Assembly (NCBI RefSeq): GCF_014196635.1 | Contig: NZ_JACIEB010000001.1 | Coordinates: 496,001 to 560,000 of the forward strand | Origin: Sphingobium fontiphilum | Lineage (GTDB): Bacteria > Pseudomonadota > Alphaproteobacteria > Sphingomonadales > Sphingomonadaceae | DNA length: 64,000 bases | Direction of reading: 5' to 3' | Part shown: positions 1 through 7,995 of the stretch, one piece after another | How positions within the stretch are numbered: position 1 is the first letter of the stretch | Layout: every line of letters begins with the position of its first letter | Position numbers and translations under genes: made by a program | The notes under the pieces: generated by a model | What the model was told of the DNA's origin: nothing | Databases searched by the model: none | Seen by the model: only the letters and a program-made list of their open reading frames with translations

Positions 1-1
1 C

Positions 2-331
2 GCCGACATGGCGATCCGCATCAATGATTTCATGTGCGGGCTGTTCGCCGGCATCGGCATCCGCCTCATTGATTTCAAGCTGGAATTCGGCCGCCTGTGG
101 GACGGTGATTACAGCCGCATCATCCTGGCGGACGAAATCAGCCCCGATGGTTGCCGCCTGTGGGACATGGCGACCGGCGAAAAGCTGGACAAAGACCGGT
201 TCCGCCGCGATCTGGGCGGCGAAGTCGAAGCCTATCAGGAAGTAGCCCGTCGCCTGGGCCTCATCCCCGAAGGACTGGACACCACGGTTCTCGACCTCGA
301 CACCCACCGCAAGAAGCGCGGCAAGGATTGA
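2..331 (+). CDS. purC: SAICAR synthase (phosphoribosylaminoimidazole-succinocarboxamide synthase), C-terminal part
   Basis: This is the 3' end of a gene that begins before the window; 109 residues are visible. PurC joins aspartate to CAIR in de novo purine synthesis in the cytosol. The [17 protein letters not shown] stretch, followed by [15 protein letters not shown], is the conserved C-terminal half of the SAICAR synthase fold, which carries substrate and metal contacts. The protein ends in a basic KKRGKD tail. purS and purQ follow on the same strand, which fits the usual alphaproteobacterial purC-purS-purQ order, although a small convergent gene lies between purC and purS. Family assignment is secure; nothing can be said about the N-terminal ATP-binding part. 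Confidence 0.95.
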   Translation, partial: ADMAIRINDFMCGLFAGIGIRLIDFKLEFGRLWDGDYSRIILADEISPDGCRLWDMATGEKLDKDRFRRDLGGEVEAYQEVARRLGLIPEGLDTTVLDLDTHRKKRGKD

Positions 332-337
332 TTTTGA

Positions 338-362
338 GGCGGCGGGGCCGAAGGGCGCCGCC
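338..362. terminator. GC hairpin between convergent purC and the small minus-strand gene
   Basis: A perfect 7-bp inverted repeat (GGCGGCG at 338-344 and CGCCGCC at 356-362) with an 11-nt loop follows the purC stop and lies just past the stop of the opposite-strand small gene. It could terminate either transcript. There is no clear U tract on the plus side and only a weak TCAAAAT on the minus side, so the call is tentative. Confidence 0.35.
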
Positions 363-371
363 GCTCGACCT

Positions 372-521
372 TCAGCCGTGGGCGCGATAACCGATCAGCA
401 GGCCAAAGCTGAACGTCGCCAGCAGCGCGAGCTGCACCCGGCCATGCGGGTCGTCATAGCCGACAATCTGCTGTCCCCAGGCGAACAGCCCGACAAACAT
501 CGCCAGCGCCAGTCCGGTCAT
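372..521 (-). CDS. small hydrophobic protein, 49 residues
   Basis: The minus strand carries an ATG-initiated frame of 49 codons ending in TGA. It encodes two hydrophobic segments (residues 2-14, LALAMFVGLFAW-like, and about 31-45, LALLATFSFGLLIGY) separated by a short polar loop (QQIVGYDDPHGRVQ). This is the pattern of a two-pass inner-membrane microprotein. It fills the purC-purS gap, is convergent with purC and divergent from purS. Third codon positions are strongly G/C, as in neighbouring genes, supporting real coding. No function is recognised. It is too short for most gene-calling cutoffs, and the start rests on the only in-frame ATG. Confidence 0.55.
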   Translation of the reverse strand: MTGLALAMFVGLFAWGQQIVGYDDPHGRVQLALLATFSFGLLIGYRAHG

Positions 522-649
522 CGCATAGCCCCCGTCATCCGATATGCTAACGCTAGGTCAACAATTCCTAACAAAGGCATAATGACTTGCCTGCGCGCCC
601 GACCCCGCCTAGGGGGTGGCGCATTACGATCCCAAGGGAGTCTCCAGCG

Positions 650-883
650 ATGAAAGCCCGTGTCTTCGTCACCCTCAAGGGCGGTGTTCTCGATCCGCAG
701 GGCCGGGCCATCCACCACGCGCTGGAGGGGTTGGGCTTCGCCGGCGTCAATGATGTGCGCGCGGGCAAGCTCATTGAACTGGATCTTGCCGACGGCACCA
801 GCGACGAAGATCTGGACGCCATGTGCCGCAAGCTGCTGGCCAACACGGTCATCGAAAATTACCGCATCGAAAAGGTCGCCTGA
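650..883 (+). CDS. purS: phosphoribosylformylglycinamidine synthase subunit PurS
   Basis: Subunit of the PurSQL FGAM synthase, which converts FGAR to FGAM in purine synthesis. PurS is a small structural partner thought to help channel ammonia between PurQ and PurL. The 77-residue length and the MKARVFVTLKGGVLDPQG start followed by IHHALEGLGF and a KLIELDL strand are typical of PurS. The ATG at 650 was chosen because an AAGGGAG ribosome-binding site lies about 10 nt upstream and PurS proteins normally start at this point; an upstream in-frame ATG would add an unrelated arginine/proline-rich tail. It is separated from purQ by 3 bp, so the two are almost certainly cotranscribed. Confidence 0.95.
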   Translation: MKARVFVTLKGGVLDPQGRAIHHALEGLGFAGVNDVRAGKLIELDLADGTSDEDLDAMCRKLLANTVIENYRIEKVA

Positions 884-886
884 GCC

Positions 887-1561
887 ATGAAATGCGCCGT
901 CATCGTCTTTCCGGGCAGCAATTGCGACCGCGATCTGGCGGTGGCGTTCGAAGCGGCGACCGGCGTCAAGCCGGTGATGGTGTGGCACCGCGACACGCAA
1001 CTGCCCGATGGGGTGGACCTGATCGGCGTGCCCGGCGGCTTTTCCTATGGCGACTATCTGCGTTCCGGCGCGATGGCGGCCCGATCGCCGGTGATGCAGG
1101 CGGTGGCGGAGGCCGCTTCGCGCGGCACCAATGTTCTGGGCATCTGCAACGGCTTTCAGGTGCTGACCGAAACCGGCCTGCTGCCCGGCGCGCTGCTGCG
1201 CAATGCGGGCGGTCATTTCGTCTGCCGCGACGTGGCGCTGACCGTTGAAAACGCCCAGAGCGCCTTCACCAGCCGCTATGCAGCCGGCGAAGCGATCACC
1301 ATCCCCGTCGCCCACCATGACGGCAATTATTTCGCCGACACTCAAACGCTCGACCGGCTGGAGGGCGAAGGCCGCGTCGCGTTCCGCTATGGCGAGCGCG
1401 TCAACGGGTCGATGCGCAATATTGCGGGCATTCTCAACGAAAGCGGCAATGTGCTGGGCATGATGCCGCACCCCGAACGGGTGATCGAACCGGCCCATGG
1501 CAATACCGACGGCCGCCGCCTGTTCGAAGGGCTGGTGGAAGGGCTGCTCGCCCGCGCCTGA
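887..1561 (+). CDS. purQ: phosphoribosylformylglycinamidine synthase subunit PurQ (glutaminase)
   Basis: Glutamine amidotransferase subunit of FGAM synthase: it releases ammonia from glutamine for PurL. The class I glutaminase triad is visible: Cys87 in GICNGFQ, with His195 and Glu197 in MMPHPERV near the C-terminus. The N-terminal [12 protein letters not shown] and [12 protein letters not shown] motifs are standard PurQ signatures. The 224-residue length is normal for the short form. It starts 3 bp after purS. The PurL synthetase partner is not in the window. Confidence 0.96.
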   Translation: MKCAVIVFPGSNCDRDLAVAFEAATGVKPVMVWHRDTQLPDGVDLIGVPGGFSYGDYLRSGAMAARSPVMQAVAEAASRGTNVLGICNGFQVLTETGLLPGALLRNAGGHFVCRDVALTVENAQSAFTSRYAAGEAITIPVAHHDGNYFADTQTLDRLEGEGRVAFRYGERVNGSMRNIAGILNESGNVLGMMPHPERVIEPAHGNTDGRRLFEGLVEGLLARA

Positions 1562-1602
1562 TTTCCATTGGCCCCCGTTGCGCCGCGCGATATAGGGACG
1601 CC

Positions 1603-2196
1603 ATGATCCTCGTCATCGACAATTATGACAGCTTCACCTGGAACCTCGTCCATTATCTGATGGAACTGGGGGCGCAGGTGGACGTGGTCCGCAACGACGC
1701 TATGTCGGCGGGGCAGGCGATCTCCAGCGGGGCGGACGCCTTTCTGCTGTCGCCCGGCCCCTGCACGCCCAATGAAGCGGGCATCAGCCTGGATCTGGTG
1801 GGCGCCTGCGCCGATGCGGGCAAGCCGTTGCTGGGCGTGTGCCTGGGCCATCAGTCGATCGGGCAATATTTCGGCGGCAAGGTGGTGCGCGGCGGCCTGA
1901 TGCACGGCAAGACGTCGCCCGTCAGCCATGACGGCACGGGCCTGTTCGCGGGCATCCCCTCCCCCTTCATCGCCACCCGCTACCATTCGCTGATCGTCGA
2001 GGATATTCCCGACTGCCTGAAGGTCAACGCCACCAGCGACGACGGATCGGTCATGGGTTTCCGCCACGAAAGCCTGCCCATCCACTCGGTGCAGTTCCAC
2101 CCGGAAAGCATCGCCACCGAACATGGCCACGCCATGCTCGCCAATTTCATGGCGATTGCGGGCCTGCCGGTGAAGGACCGCAAGGCGGCGGCCTGA
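1603..2196 (+). CDS. trpG: anthranilate synthase / aminodeoxychorismate synthase glutamine amidotransferase component
   Basis: Class I glutamine amidotransferase supplying ammonia for anthranilate formation from chorismate, with possible dual use in folate synthesis (PabA). [19 protein letters not shown] is the standard TrpG/PabA N-terminus; [13 protein letters not shown] is the oxyanion region; the nucleophile is Cys80 in [10 protein letters not shown]; His166 and Glu168 lie in FHPES. The length of 197 residues is typical. It lies 42 bp after purQ and upstream, with an interruption of about 3.5 kb, of trpD and trpC, supporting the tryptophan role. The synthase partner trpE is not in the window. 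Confidence 0.92.
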   Translation: MILVIDNYDSFTWNLVHYLMELGAQVDVVRNDAMSAGQAISSGADAFLLSPGPCTPNEAGISLDLVGACADAGKPLLGVCLGHQSIGQYFGGKVVRGGLMHGKTSPVSHDGTGLFAGIPSPFIATRYHSLIVEDIPDCLKVNATSDDGSVMGFRHESLPIHSVQFHPESIATEHGHAMLANFMAIAGLPVKDRKAAA

Positions 2197-2242
2197 TCGA
2201 AGGTCGAAGCGAAGCGCCCCGGCGATCCGGGCATGACGCGCG

Positions 2243-2263
2243 AATTTGTGCAGTGCACAATTT
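2243..2263. promoter_or_regulatory. 21-bp palindrome upstream of the MHYT-GGDEF-EAL gene
   Basis: AATTTGTGC, a 3-nt centre AGT, and GCACAATTT form an inverted repeat matching at 8 of 9 positions per arm. The inner TTGTGC/GCACAA arms are perfect. It lies 75-95 bp before the TTG start of the diguanylate cyclase/phosphodiesterase gene and after trpG. The size and symmetry look like an operator for a dimeric regulator, but the regulator is unknown and a weak RNA hairpin is an alternative. Confidence 0.4.
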
Positions 2264-2337
2264 GATAACTTCACTTCGGATCAAATTTTAACGAAATTCC
2301 GCAATATCAACGGGCTCGTGCGTCAGGAGTTTGACCG

Positions 2338-5124
2338 TTGCTCGACATTTTATGGTGTATCCGCGATGATCATGACATCCGGCTTGTCCTGCTGGCGGCG
2401 GCCGTGTGCCTCCTGTCGACGATGACCGCGGTGCTGATGCTTCGCCAGGCCAATAGGGCGACGGGGCAAGCCGCGCGCAACTGGGCGGTGACAGGCGCGC
2501 TGGCCACGGGCTTTGGCATCTGGTCGACGCATTTTATCGCGATGCTGGGCTATGATCCGGGCATTATCGCTGGCTATCATCTGGGTCTGACTGTCAGTTC
2601 GCTGGCGATTGTCCTGATTGCGACGATCATGGCGTTCCTCATCGCCACGCGCGACAGCGGCCGTTTCGCGCTGGGCAGCGGCGCCGTGATCGCCGCGCTC
2701 GGTTTTTCCGCCATGCATTATGTCGGGATGTCAGCCCTCGCCATGCCCGCGGCGATCCAATGGCGGCCTGCCTATGTCATCCTTTCGCTGCTCCTCGCGG
2801 TCATGCCCTTTTATCCCGCCATGCGCATCGCCCTGCGCCGGCGTTCGACGCTGTCGGGCGTCATGGCCGGATTGATGATGACCGCCGCCATCGTGGGCCT
2901 GCATTTTTCGGGCATGACAGCCATTCGCCTGCTGCCCGCCCGGATGGAGGATGGCGCAGCCATGCTGTCGCCGCACAGCATGTCCGTCCTGATCGGCGCG
3001 ACCTCCTTCGTCGTGCTCGCGTTGTGCCTCATCGGCTGGGCGATCGCGCGCCGCACCCGCGCCGCGATCGCCGCCAGCGAACGCGAACTGAGCATCCTGG
3101 TAAAGGGCGTGTCGGATTGCGCCATCTACATGCTTGATAGCAATGGGCGCATCGCCAACTGGAATGCGGGCGCACAGCGGCTGAAAGGCTACAGGATCGA
3201 GGAAGTGGTCGGCCAGCCGCTGGCCAACTTCTATACGCCGGAAGATCGGGAAGCAGGCACGCCCGCCCGCGCCTTGCGGATCGCCCATGACAGCGGCAAG
3301 TTCACTGGTGAAGGCTGGCGCGTGCGCAAGGATGGTTCGCGCTTCTGGGCGCATGTGACCATTGAACGCATCCATGACGAGGCCGGCGCGCATCTTGGCT
3401 ATGCCAAGATCACCCGCGACATGACCCGGTTCAAGGAAGATCAGGACCGGTTGGAAGAGGCGCGGCGTCACCTCGACGCGGCGCTGGAGCATATGCACCA
3501 GGGCCTGTGCCTGTTCGGCGCGGACGAGCGCCTGGTGCTGCGCAATCATCGCTTCGTCGAACTGTGGGGCTTGCCCGATGACAGTTGCCTTCCGGGCGCA
3601 ACGCTGATGGACATTGCGCGCGCGGCGCTTGAACAGCGCGCCGGCACGGCGGTGCCGCAGGAGCGGCTCGACAATATGCGCGCCCTGCTGCGCCAGTCGC
3701 TCGACGACCCCGATATGCCGCCGGTCGTTTCGGAGTTCGGCGACAGTTTCGTCATATCCATTTCAAGCCGCCCGCTACCCGATGGCGGCTGGGTGACGAC
3801 GTTCGAGGACATCACCGAACGGCGCCGGTCGGAGGCGAAGATCGCCCACATGGCCCTGCACGATGACCTGACCGGCCTGCCCAACCGCACCAGCTTCAAC
3901 CGCTGGCTCGACAAGGAAATCGACCATGCCGTCACGCGCGGCGAGCATGTCGCGATGATCGCCATCGACCTCGACCGGTTCAAGGAAGTCAACGACGCGC
4001 AGGGCCATGCCGCCGGCGATCTGGTGCTGCAACGTGTCGCTGATGCGCTGTCCGGCATGACGGAGGATGGCGAATGTGTCGCACGAATTGGCGGGGACGA
4101 ATTCGCAGCTGCCAAACATTTCGCTGAACCCGCCGATCTTCAGGACTTTGTGGCGCGGGTCGACGCCTGTTTCGCGGCGCAACTGGGCGCCCAGGACGGC
4201 ATCGCCGTCGGTGCGAGCCTGGGCATCGCGCTTTTCCCCGAGGACGCGAGCGGGCGCGAGATGCTGCTCAACAATGCCGACCTGGCCATGTACCGGGCCA
4301 AGGGCAGCCTGAGCGAGCATATCTGCTATTATGAGCCGGGCATGGACGAAAGCGCCCGGATGCGCCGCCAATTGGCCAATGATCTGCGTCAGGCCGTCGC
4401 CCGCGGCGAAATGACGATGCTCTATCAGCCGCAGCGCTCGCTCAAGACCAACGATGTCAGCGGCTATGAAGCGCTGATCCGCTGGCGCCACCCGCGCCTG
4501 GGCGTGGTTTCGCCTGCCGACTTCATCCCCATCGCGGAGGAAAATGGCGAAATCATGCGGCTGGGTGAATGGGTTCTGCGAACCGCCTGTCAGGAAGCGG
4601 CGCGATGGCCCCGGCCCGATCGGATCGCCGTCAACCTGTCGGCTGTGCAACTGCTGCAACCCGAACTGCCCGACATCGTCATGCGCATCCTGCTGGAAAC
4701 CGGCCTGTCGCCCAGTCGACTGGAGCTGGAGATCACCGAAACGGCGATCATTTCGGACAAGGTGCGCGCTCTGCACAGCCTGCGCCGTATCAAGGCGCTG
4801 GGCGTGCTTGTCGCCATGGACGATTTCGGCACCGGCTATTCCTCGCTCGACACGCTCCATTCCTTCCCGTTCGACAAGATCAAGATCGACAAATCCTTCC
4901 TGCTGGAATCCGACCGCAGCGAACAGGCGCGCGCCATCATCCGCGCGGTGCTGGCGCTGGGCCGCAGCCTCGCCATCCCGGTGCTGGCCGAAGGCGTGGA
5001 AACGCAAACGCAACTGGACCTGCTGGTCAGGGAAGGCTGTGACGAAGCGCAGGGCTATTATTTCGGTCGCCCGGCTCAGGCGCCCAGCGCCATCGCGCCG
5101 CCGTCGACATCGGCTGCGGCCTGA
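2338..5124 (+). CDS. MHYT-PAS-PAS-GGDEF-EAL membrane protein (cyclic di-GMP turnover)
   Basis: A 928-residue inner-membrane signalling protein predicted to make and degrade cyclic di-GMP. The N-terminus (about 10-240) is an MHYT sensor with the repeated motif at residues 62-70 (STHFIAM), about 126 (MHYVGM) and about 188 (LHFSGM), a domain proposed to bind copper and sense small gases. Two PAS domains follow (about 252-368 and 378-488), then a GGDEF domain with an intact GGDEF site near 586, and an EAL domain with YEALIRW near 711, DDFGTGYSSL and AEGVET. Both catalytic sites look intact. TTG is the start: an AGGAG lies 8 nt upstream and the DHD.RLV N-terminus matches MHYT proteins. The gene sits between trpG and trpD, an unusual place. 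Confidence 0.9.
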   Translation: MLDILWCIRDDHDIRLVLLAAAVCLLSTMTAVLMLRQANRATGQAARNWAVTGALATGFGIWSTHFIAMLGYDPGIIAGYHLGLTVSSLAIVLIATIMAFLIATRDSGRFALGSGAVIAALGFSAMHYVGMSALAMPAAIQWRPAYVILSLLLAVMPFYPAMRIALRRRSTLSGVMAGLMMTAAIVGLHFSGMTAIRLLPARMEDGAAMLSPHSMSVLIGATSFVVLALCLIGWAIARRTRAAIAASERELSILVKGVSDCAIYMLDSNGRIANWNAGAQRLKGYRIEEVVGQPLANFYTPEDREAGTPARALRIAHDSGKFTGEGWRVRKDGSRFWAHVTIERIHDEAGAHLGYAKITRDMTRFKEDQDRLEEARRHLDAALEHMHQGLCLFGADERLVLRNHRFVELWGLPDDSCLPGATLMDIARAALEQRAGTAVPQERLDNMRALLRQSLDDPDMPPVVSEFGDSFVISISSRPLPDGGWVTTFEDITERRRSEAKIAHMALHDDLTGLPNRTSFNRWLDKEIDHAVTRGEHVAMIAIDLDRFKEVNDAQGHAAGDLVLQRVADALSGMTEDGECVARIGGDEFAAAKHFAEPADLQDFVARVDACFAAQLGAQDGIAVGASLGIALFPEDASGREMLLNNADLAMYRAKGSLSEHICYYEPGMDESARMRRQLANDLRQAVARGEMTMLYQPQRSLKTNDVSGYEALIRWRHPRLGVVSPADFIPIAEENGEIMRLGEWVLRTACQEAARWPRPDRIAVNLSAVQLLQPELPDIVMRILLETGLSPSRLELEITETAIISDKVRALHSLRRIKALGVLVAMDDFGTGYSSLDTLHSFPFDKIKIDKSFLLESDRSEQARAIIRAVLALGRSLAIPVLAEGVETQTQLDLLVREGCDEAQGYYFGRPAQAPSAIAPPSTSAAA

Positions 5125-5142
5125 TCCGCCATTCAAGAAAAA

Positions 5143-5173
5143 GGGCGTCGCCGCTTGACCCGCGCCGACGCCC
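5143..5173 (-). terminator. rho-independent terminator for the minus-strand cyd remnant
   Basis: GGGCGTCG (5143-5150) pairs with CGACGCCC (5166-5173). Read on the minus strand, the stem is followed by CTTTTTC, the U tract expected of an intrinsic terminator. It lies just downstream of the minus-strand cydB/cydX remnant and supports that frame as a former operon end. It could also slow plus-strand transcripts leaving the GGDEF-EAL gene. Confidence 0.65.
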
Positions 5174-5200
5174 ATTCCGTCATGGATGAAGTTGCACCGA

Positions 5201-5542
5201 CTATTCGTCAGCCTCTGAATGAAATTCATGCCAGATGCCGTTCAGAATGCCGAAACCGACGGCCAGGCCAGGACCCACTAGCGGGGCGATCAGCGTCCGG
5301 CCATGGGCGTCATAATGATCAAGCCATGCGCCGGGCGCCGCGACCGTGCCGGTCATCGCCGCCATCGCGCCGCCGGCGGCGAAGAGCAGGATGGCGGCGA
5401 TGGCCGCGACCTCACCGAAGGCGCGGGCGCGATCATGCGCCGGCCCCCGTTCAATCTTGATCGACAACCAGCCTGCGCCATGCAGCACCAGCATCGCCGC
5501 CGACAGCCGTCGCGTCAGCAACGGAAAGGGATGGAACAGGCC
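5201..5542 (-). pseudogene. cytochrome bd oxidase remnant: internal cydB piece fused to a CydX-like tail
   Basis: From about 5542 downward the minus strand encodes GLFHPFPLLTRRLSAAMLV followed by LHGAGWLSIK and an arginine/alanine-rich stretch. This matches the middle of CydB (family pattern NPFxLLxGLxSVAMLxxHGAxWLxxKTEG), the quinol oxidase subunit II. After GAWLDHYDAHG the frame changes character to VGPGLAVGFGILNGIWHEFHSEADE, like the C-terminus of the 30-40 residue subunit CydX/YbgT that normally follows cydB. The N-terminal two thirds of CydB, its C-terminus and the CydX start are missing, so the fragment looks like an internal deletion joining two genes in frame. A matching terminator follows. 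It is probably non-functional. Confidence 0.6.
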
Positions 5543-5677
5543 GTCGCCTCGCGTCTCGCCATCCGTTCCATACCGACGCTGATCCTGTTTCGGGACGGGC
5601 GCGAGGTCGCGCGTCAGGCAGGCGCAATGGACGAACGGTCCGTCCGCCAATGGACGACGCAGCATATCGGCGGTTGA
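5543..5677 (+). pseudogene. thioredoxin C-terminal remnant
   Basis: The plus strand encodes VASRLAIRSIPTLILFRDG, then REVARQAGAMDERSVRQW, which is the C-terminal half of a thioredoxin: the IRSIPT loop contains the conserved cis-proline and the downstream strand and last helix are recognisable. The N-terminal half with the CGPC redox site is absent. Upstream the reading frame runs into the antisense of the cyd remnant, with no start signal. The break falls at about 5540, where the truncated cyd fragment also begins, so both look like products of one deletion or rearrangement event. Confidence 0.6.
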
Positions 5678-5740
5678 ACGGGGACGAACCCCGCAATCTC
5701 ATTCTGGCGCGCTCCGCCATTTGCGCCTAAAGGCTGCGCC

Positions 5741-6730
5741 ATGCCCCGCCTGCCCGACCCATCGCTGCCCCTCGACGTCGATGCCGCCGCCCGCGCGTTC
5801 GACCTGCTGTTCGATGCCGATCTCCCCGAAACGGACATCGCCGCCTTTCTGATCGCGATGAGCGAGCGGGGCGAGACAGCCACCGAAATCGCCGCTGCCG
5901 CCCGCGCCATGCGCGCCCGCATGATCCCGATACAGGCGCCCGCCAACGCCATCGACGTATGCGGCACGGGGGGCGACGGCCACCATACGCTGAACGTATC
6001 GACCGCCGTCGCGCTGGTCGTCGCCGCCTGCGGCGTGCCGGTCGCCAAACATGGCAACCGCGCCGCATCGTCGCGGGCGGGGGCCGCCGATACGCTGGAG
6101 GCGCTGGGCCTCGACCTCGATCGGGCGGCGCAGCGCGCAGAAGCCTCGCTCGCGGAAATCGGCATCTGCTTTCTCTTCGCGCAGGCCCATCACCCCGCGC
6201 TCAGGCGGCTTGGCCCGATCCGCAAGGCGATCGGGCGGCGCACGATTTTCAACCTCATGGGACCGCTCGCCAATCCCGCAGGCGTGCGGCGGCAACTGGT
6301 CGGCATCGCCCGCCCCGCTTATGTCCCCATCTACGCGCAGGCGCTCGCCGAACTGGGCGTCGACCATGCCATGGTGGTTTCGGGCGACGAGGGGCTGGAC
6401 GAATTGTCGCTGGCCGGGGGCAATGACGTGGCCGAAGTGACGGCGGGCGGCCTGATCGCCATGCGGCGCTTTTCCGCCGCCGACGCCGGATTGCCGCGCC
6501 ATGGCGTCGACGCGATTCGCGGCGGCGATCCGGCCCACAACGCCGCCGCCCTGCGCGCGCTGCTCCAGGGCGAAAAGGGCGCCTATCGCGACGCCGTGCT
6601 GTTCAACGCCGCCGCCGCGCTGATGGTGGCGGGCGCCGTCGCCAGCCTGCCCGAAGGGGTGGAGGATGCCGCCGAAACACTCGACAACGGGCTTGCCAAC
6701 GCCCTGCTCAATTGCTGGATACACTTCTGA
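5741..6730 (+). CDS. trpD: anthranilate phosphoribosyltransferase
   Basis: Transfers phosphoribose from PRPP to anthranilate, the second step of tryptophan synthesis. The glycine-rich PRPP loop [15 protein letters not shown] and the [15 protein letters not shown] motif are clear, as is the family [15 protein letters not shown] segment. The 329-residue length is typical. Its TGA stop overlaps the ATG of trpC by one base, so the two are translationally coupled. trpG, normally adjacent, is about 3.5 kb upstream. Confidence 0.96.
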   Translation: MPRLPDPSLPLDVDAAARAFDLLFDADLPETDIAAFLIAMSERGETATEIAAAARAMRARMIPIQAPANAIDVCGTGGDGHHTLNVSTAVALVVAACGVPVAKHGNRAASSRAGAADTLEALGLDLDRAAQRAEASLAEIGICFLFAQAHHPALRRLGPIRKAIGRRTIFNLMGPLANPAGVRRQLVGIARPAYVPIYAQALAELGVDHAMVVSGDEGLDELSLAGGNDVAEVTAGGLIAMRRFSAADAGLPRHGVDAIRGGDPAHNAAALRALLQGEKGAYRDAVLFNAAAALMVAGAVASLPEGVEDAAETLDNGLANALLNCWIHF

Positions 6731-7521
6731 TGGCCAACAAGCTCACTGAAATCTGCGACTTCAAGCGTGAAGACGTCGCCCGACGCAAGGCCGCGACCAG
6801 CGTCGCCGCGCTCCATGGCCGCGCCGCCGAACAGACGCCGCCGCGCGGTTTCCGCCGCGCGCTCGACGCCGCCGCGCGCAGCGGCTTTGGCCTGATCGCG
6901 GAGGTCAAGAAGGCCAGCCCGTCCAAGGGGCTGATCCGCGCCGATTTCGATCCGCCCGCCCATGCCGCCGCCTATGCCGCCGCGGGCGCGGCCTGCCTGT
7001 CCGTCCTGACCGACGAACCCTATTTTCAGGGCCATGACGATTATCTGATGGCCGCCCGCTCCGCCTGCGCGCTGCCGGTGCTGCGCAAGGATTTCATCGT
7101 CGATCCCTGGCAGGTTCTGGAAAGCCGGTCGCTGGGGGCCGACGCCATCCTCATCATCGTCGCGGCGCTGGACGACGGACAGATGGCGGAGATTGAGGAT
7201 GCGGCGCTGGGGCTGGGCATGGACGCGCTCGTCGAAGTGCATGACGAGGCCGAACTGGAGCGCGCGCTCAAGCTTCGCTCGCGGCTGATCGGCGTCAACA
7301 ATCGCGACCTGCGCGATTTCACTGTCGATTTCGCCCGCACCCATGAACTGGTGGGCAAGGCGCCCGAAGGCTGCACCTTCGTCGCGGAAAGCGGCCTCAA
7401 CAGCCATGCCGATCTGACCGCGATGGCCGACCATGGCGTGCGCTGCTTCCTGGTGGGCGAAGCATTGATGCGTCAGGCCGATGTGGAGGCGGCGACCCGG
7501 GCGCTGTTGACCGGCGCATGA
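6730..7521 (+). CDS. trpC: indole-3-glycerol phosphate synthase
   Basis: Closes the indole ring of CdRP to give indole-3-glycerol phosphate. The TIM-barrel family signatures are present: [16 protein letters not shown] near residue 55, [27 protein letters not shown] (catalytic lysine region), [12 protein letters not shown] and the FVAESGL phosphate-binding end. The length is 263 residues. The ATG at 6730 overlaps the trpD stop; an upstream start would read into trpD. Its stop overlaps the moaC start as ATGA, so trpD-trpC-moaC-moeA probably form one transcript. Confidence 0.96.
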   Translation: MANKLTEICDFKREDVARRKAATSVAALHGRAAEQTPPRGFRRALDAAARSGFGLIAEVKKASPSKGLIRADFDPPAHAAAYAAAGAACLSVLTDEPYFQGHDDYLMAARSACALPVLRKDFIVDPWQVLESRSLGADAILIIVAALDDGQMAEIEDAALGLGMDALVEVHDEAELERALKLRSRLIGVNNRDLRDFTVDFARTHELVGKAPEGCTFVAESGLNSHADLTAMADHGVRCFLVGEALMRQADVEAATRALLTGA

Positions 7522-7988
7522 GCGGCCTCACCCATATCGACGAACAGGGCAACGCCCATATGGTCGACGTGTCGGCCAAGCCCACCACCGCGCGGCAGGC
7601 CATCGCCACCGGCCGCATCTCCATGAGCCGGGAGGCGGCCGCCGCCATCGCCCATGGCCATGTGAAGAAGGGCGACGTGCTGTCGGTGGCGCGCATCGCC
7701 GGGATCATGGCGGCCAAGCGCACGGCCGACCTCATCCCGCTGTGCCACCCGCTGCCGCTGGCCGCCGTGACCATCGAATTCGATATGGATGCCGACAGCG
7801 TCACCGTCACCGCCAAGGCCCGCACGGCGGCGCAGACCGGGGTGGAAATGGAGGCGATGACCGCCGCTTCCGTCACGCTGCTGACCATTTACGACATGGC
7901 CAAGGCGCTGGACAAGGGCATGATCATTGACGGCGTCCGCCTTCTCGCCAAGAGCGGCGGCAAATCGGGCGAATGGCGCGCGCCATGA
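7518..7988 (+). CDS. moaC: cyclic pyranopterin monophosphate synthase MoaC
   Basis: Together with MoaA makes cyclic pyranopterin monophosphate, the first intermediate of molybdopterin. Conserved elements include [10 protein letters not shown], a [13 protein letters not shown] segment and the KALDKGM helix with the conserved aspartate. The 156-residue length is typical. It overlaps trpC by ATGA and lies 7 bp before moeA, an arrangement familiar from sphingomonads where trp and molybdenum cofactor genes are linked. Confidence 0.95.
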   Translation: MSGLTHIDEQGNAHMVDVSAKPTTARQAIATGRISMSREAAAAIAHGHVKKGDVLSVARIAGIMAAKRTADLIPLCHPLPLAAVTIEFDMDADSVTVTAKARTAAQTGVEMEAMTAASVTLLTIYDMAKALDKGMIIDGVRLLAKSGGKSGEWRAP

Positions 7989-7995
7989 TGGCGGC

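Noticed and set aside
518-1498. 326-codon open frame antisense to purS and purQ
   Set aside because: Histidine/arginine/alanine-rich product without domains, fully overlapped by recognised genes; a by-product of GC-rich codon use.
5201-5665. Intact 154-codon minus-strand gene
   Set aside because: The first 40 residues lie antisense to the thioredoxin remnant and look unrelated; only the part below 5542 resembles CydB and CydX, so a remnant is the better reading.
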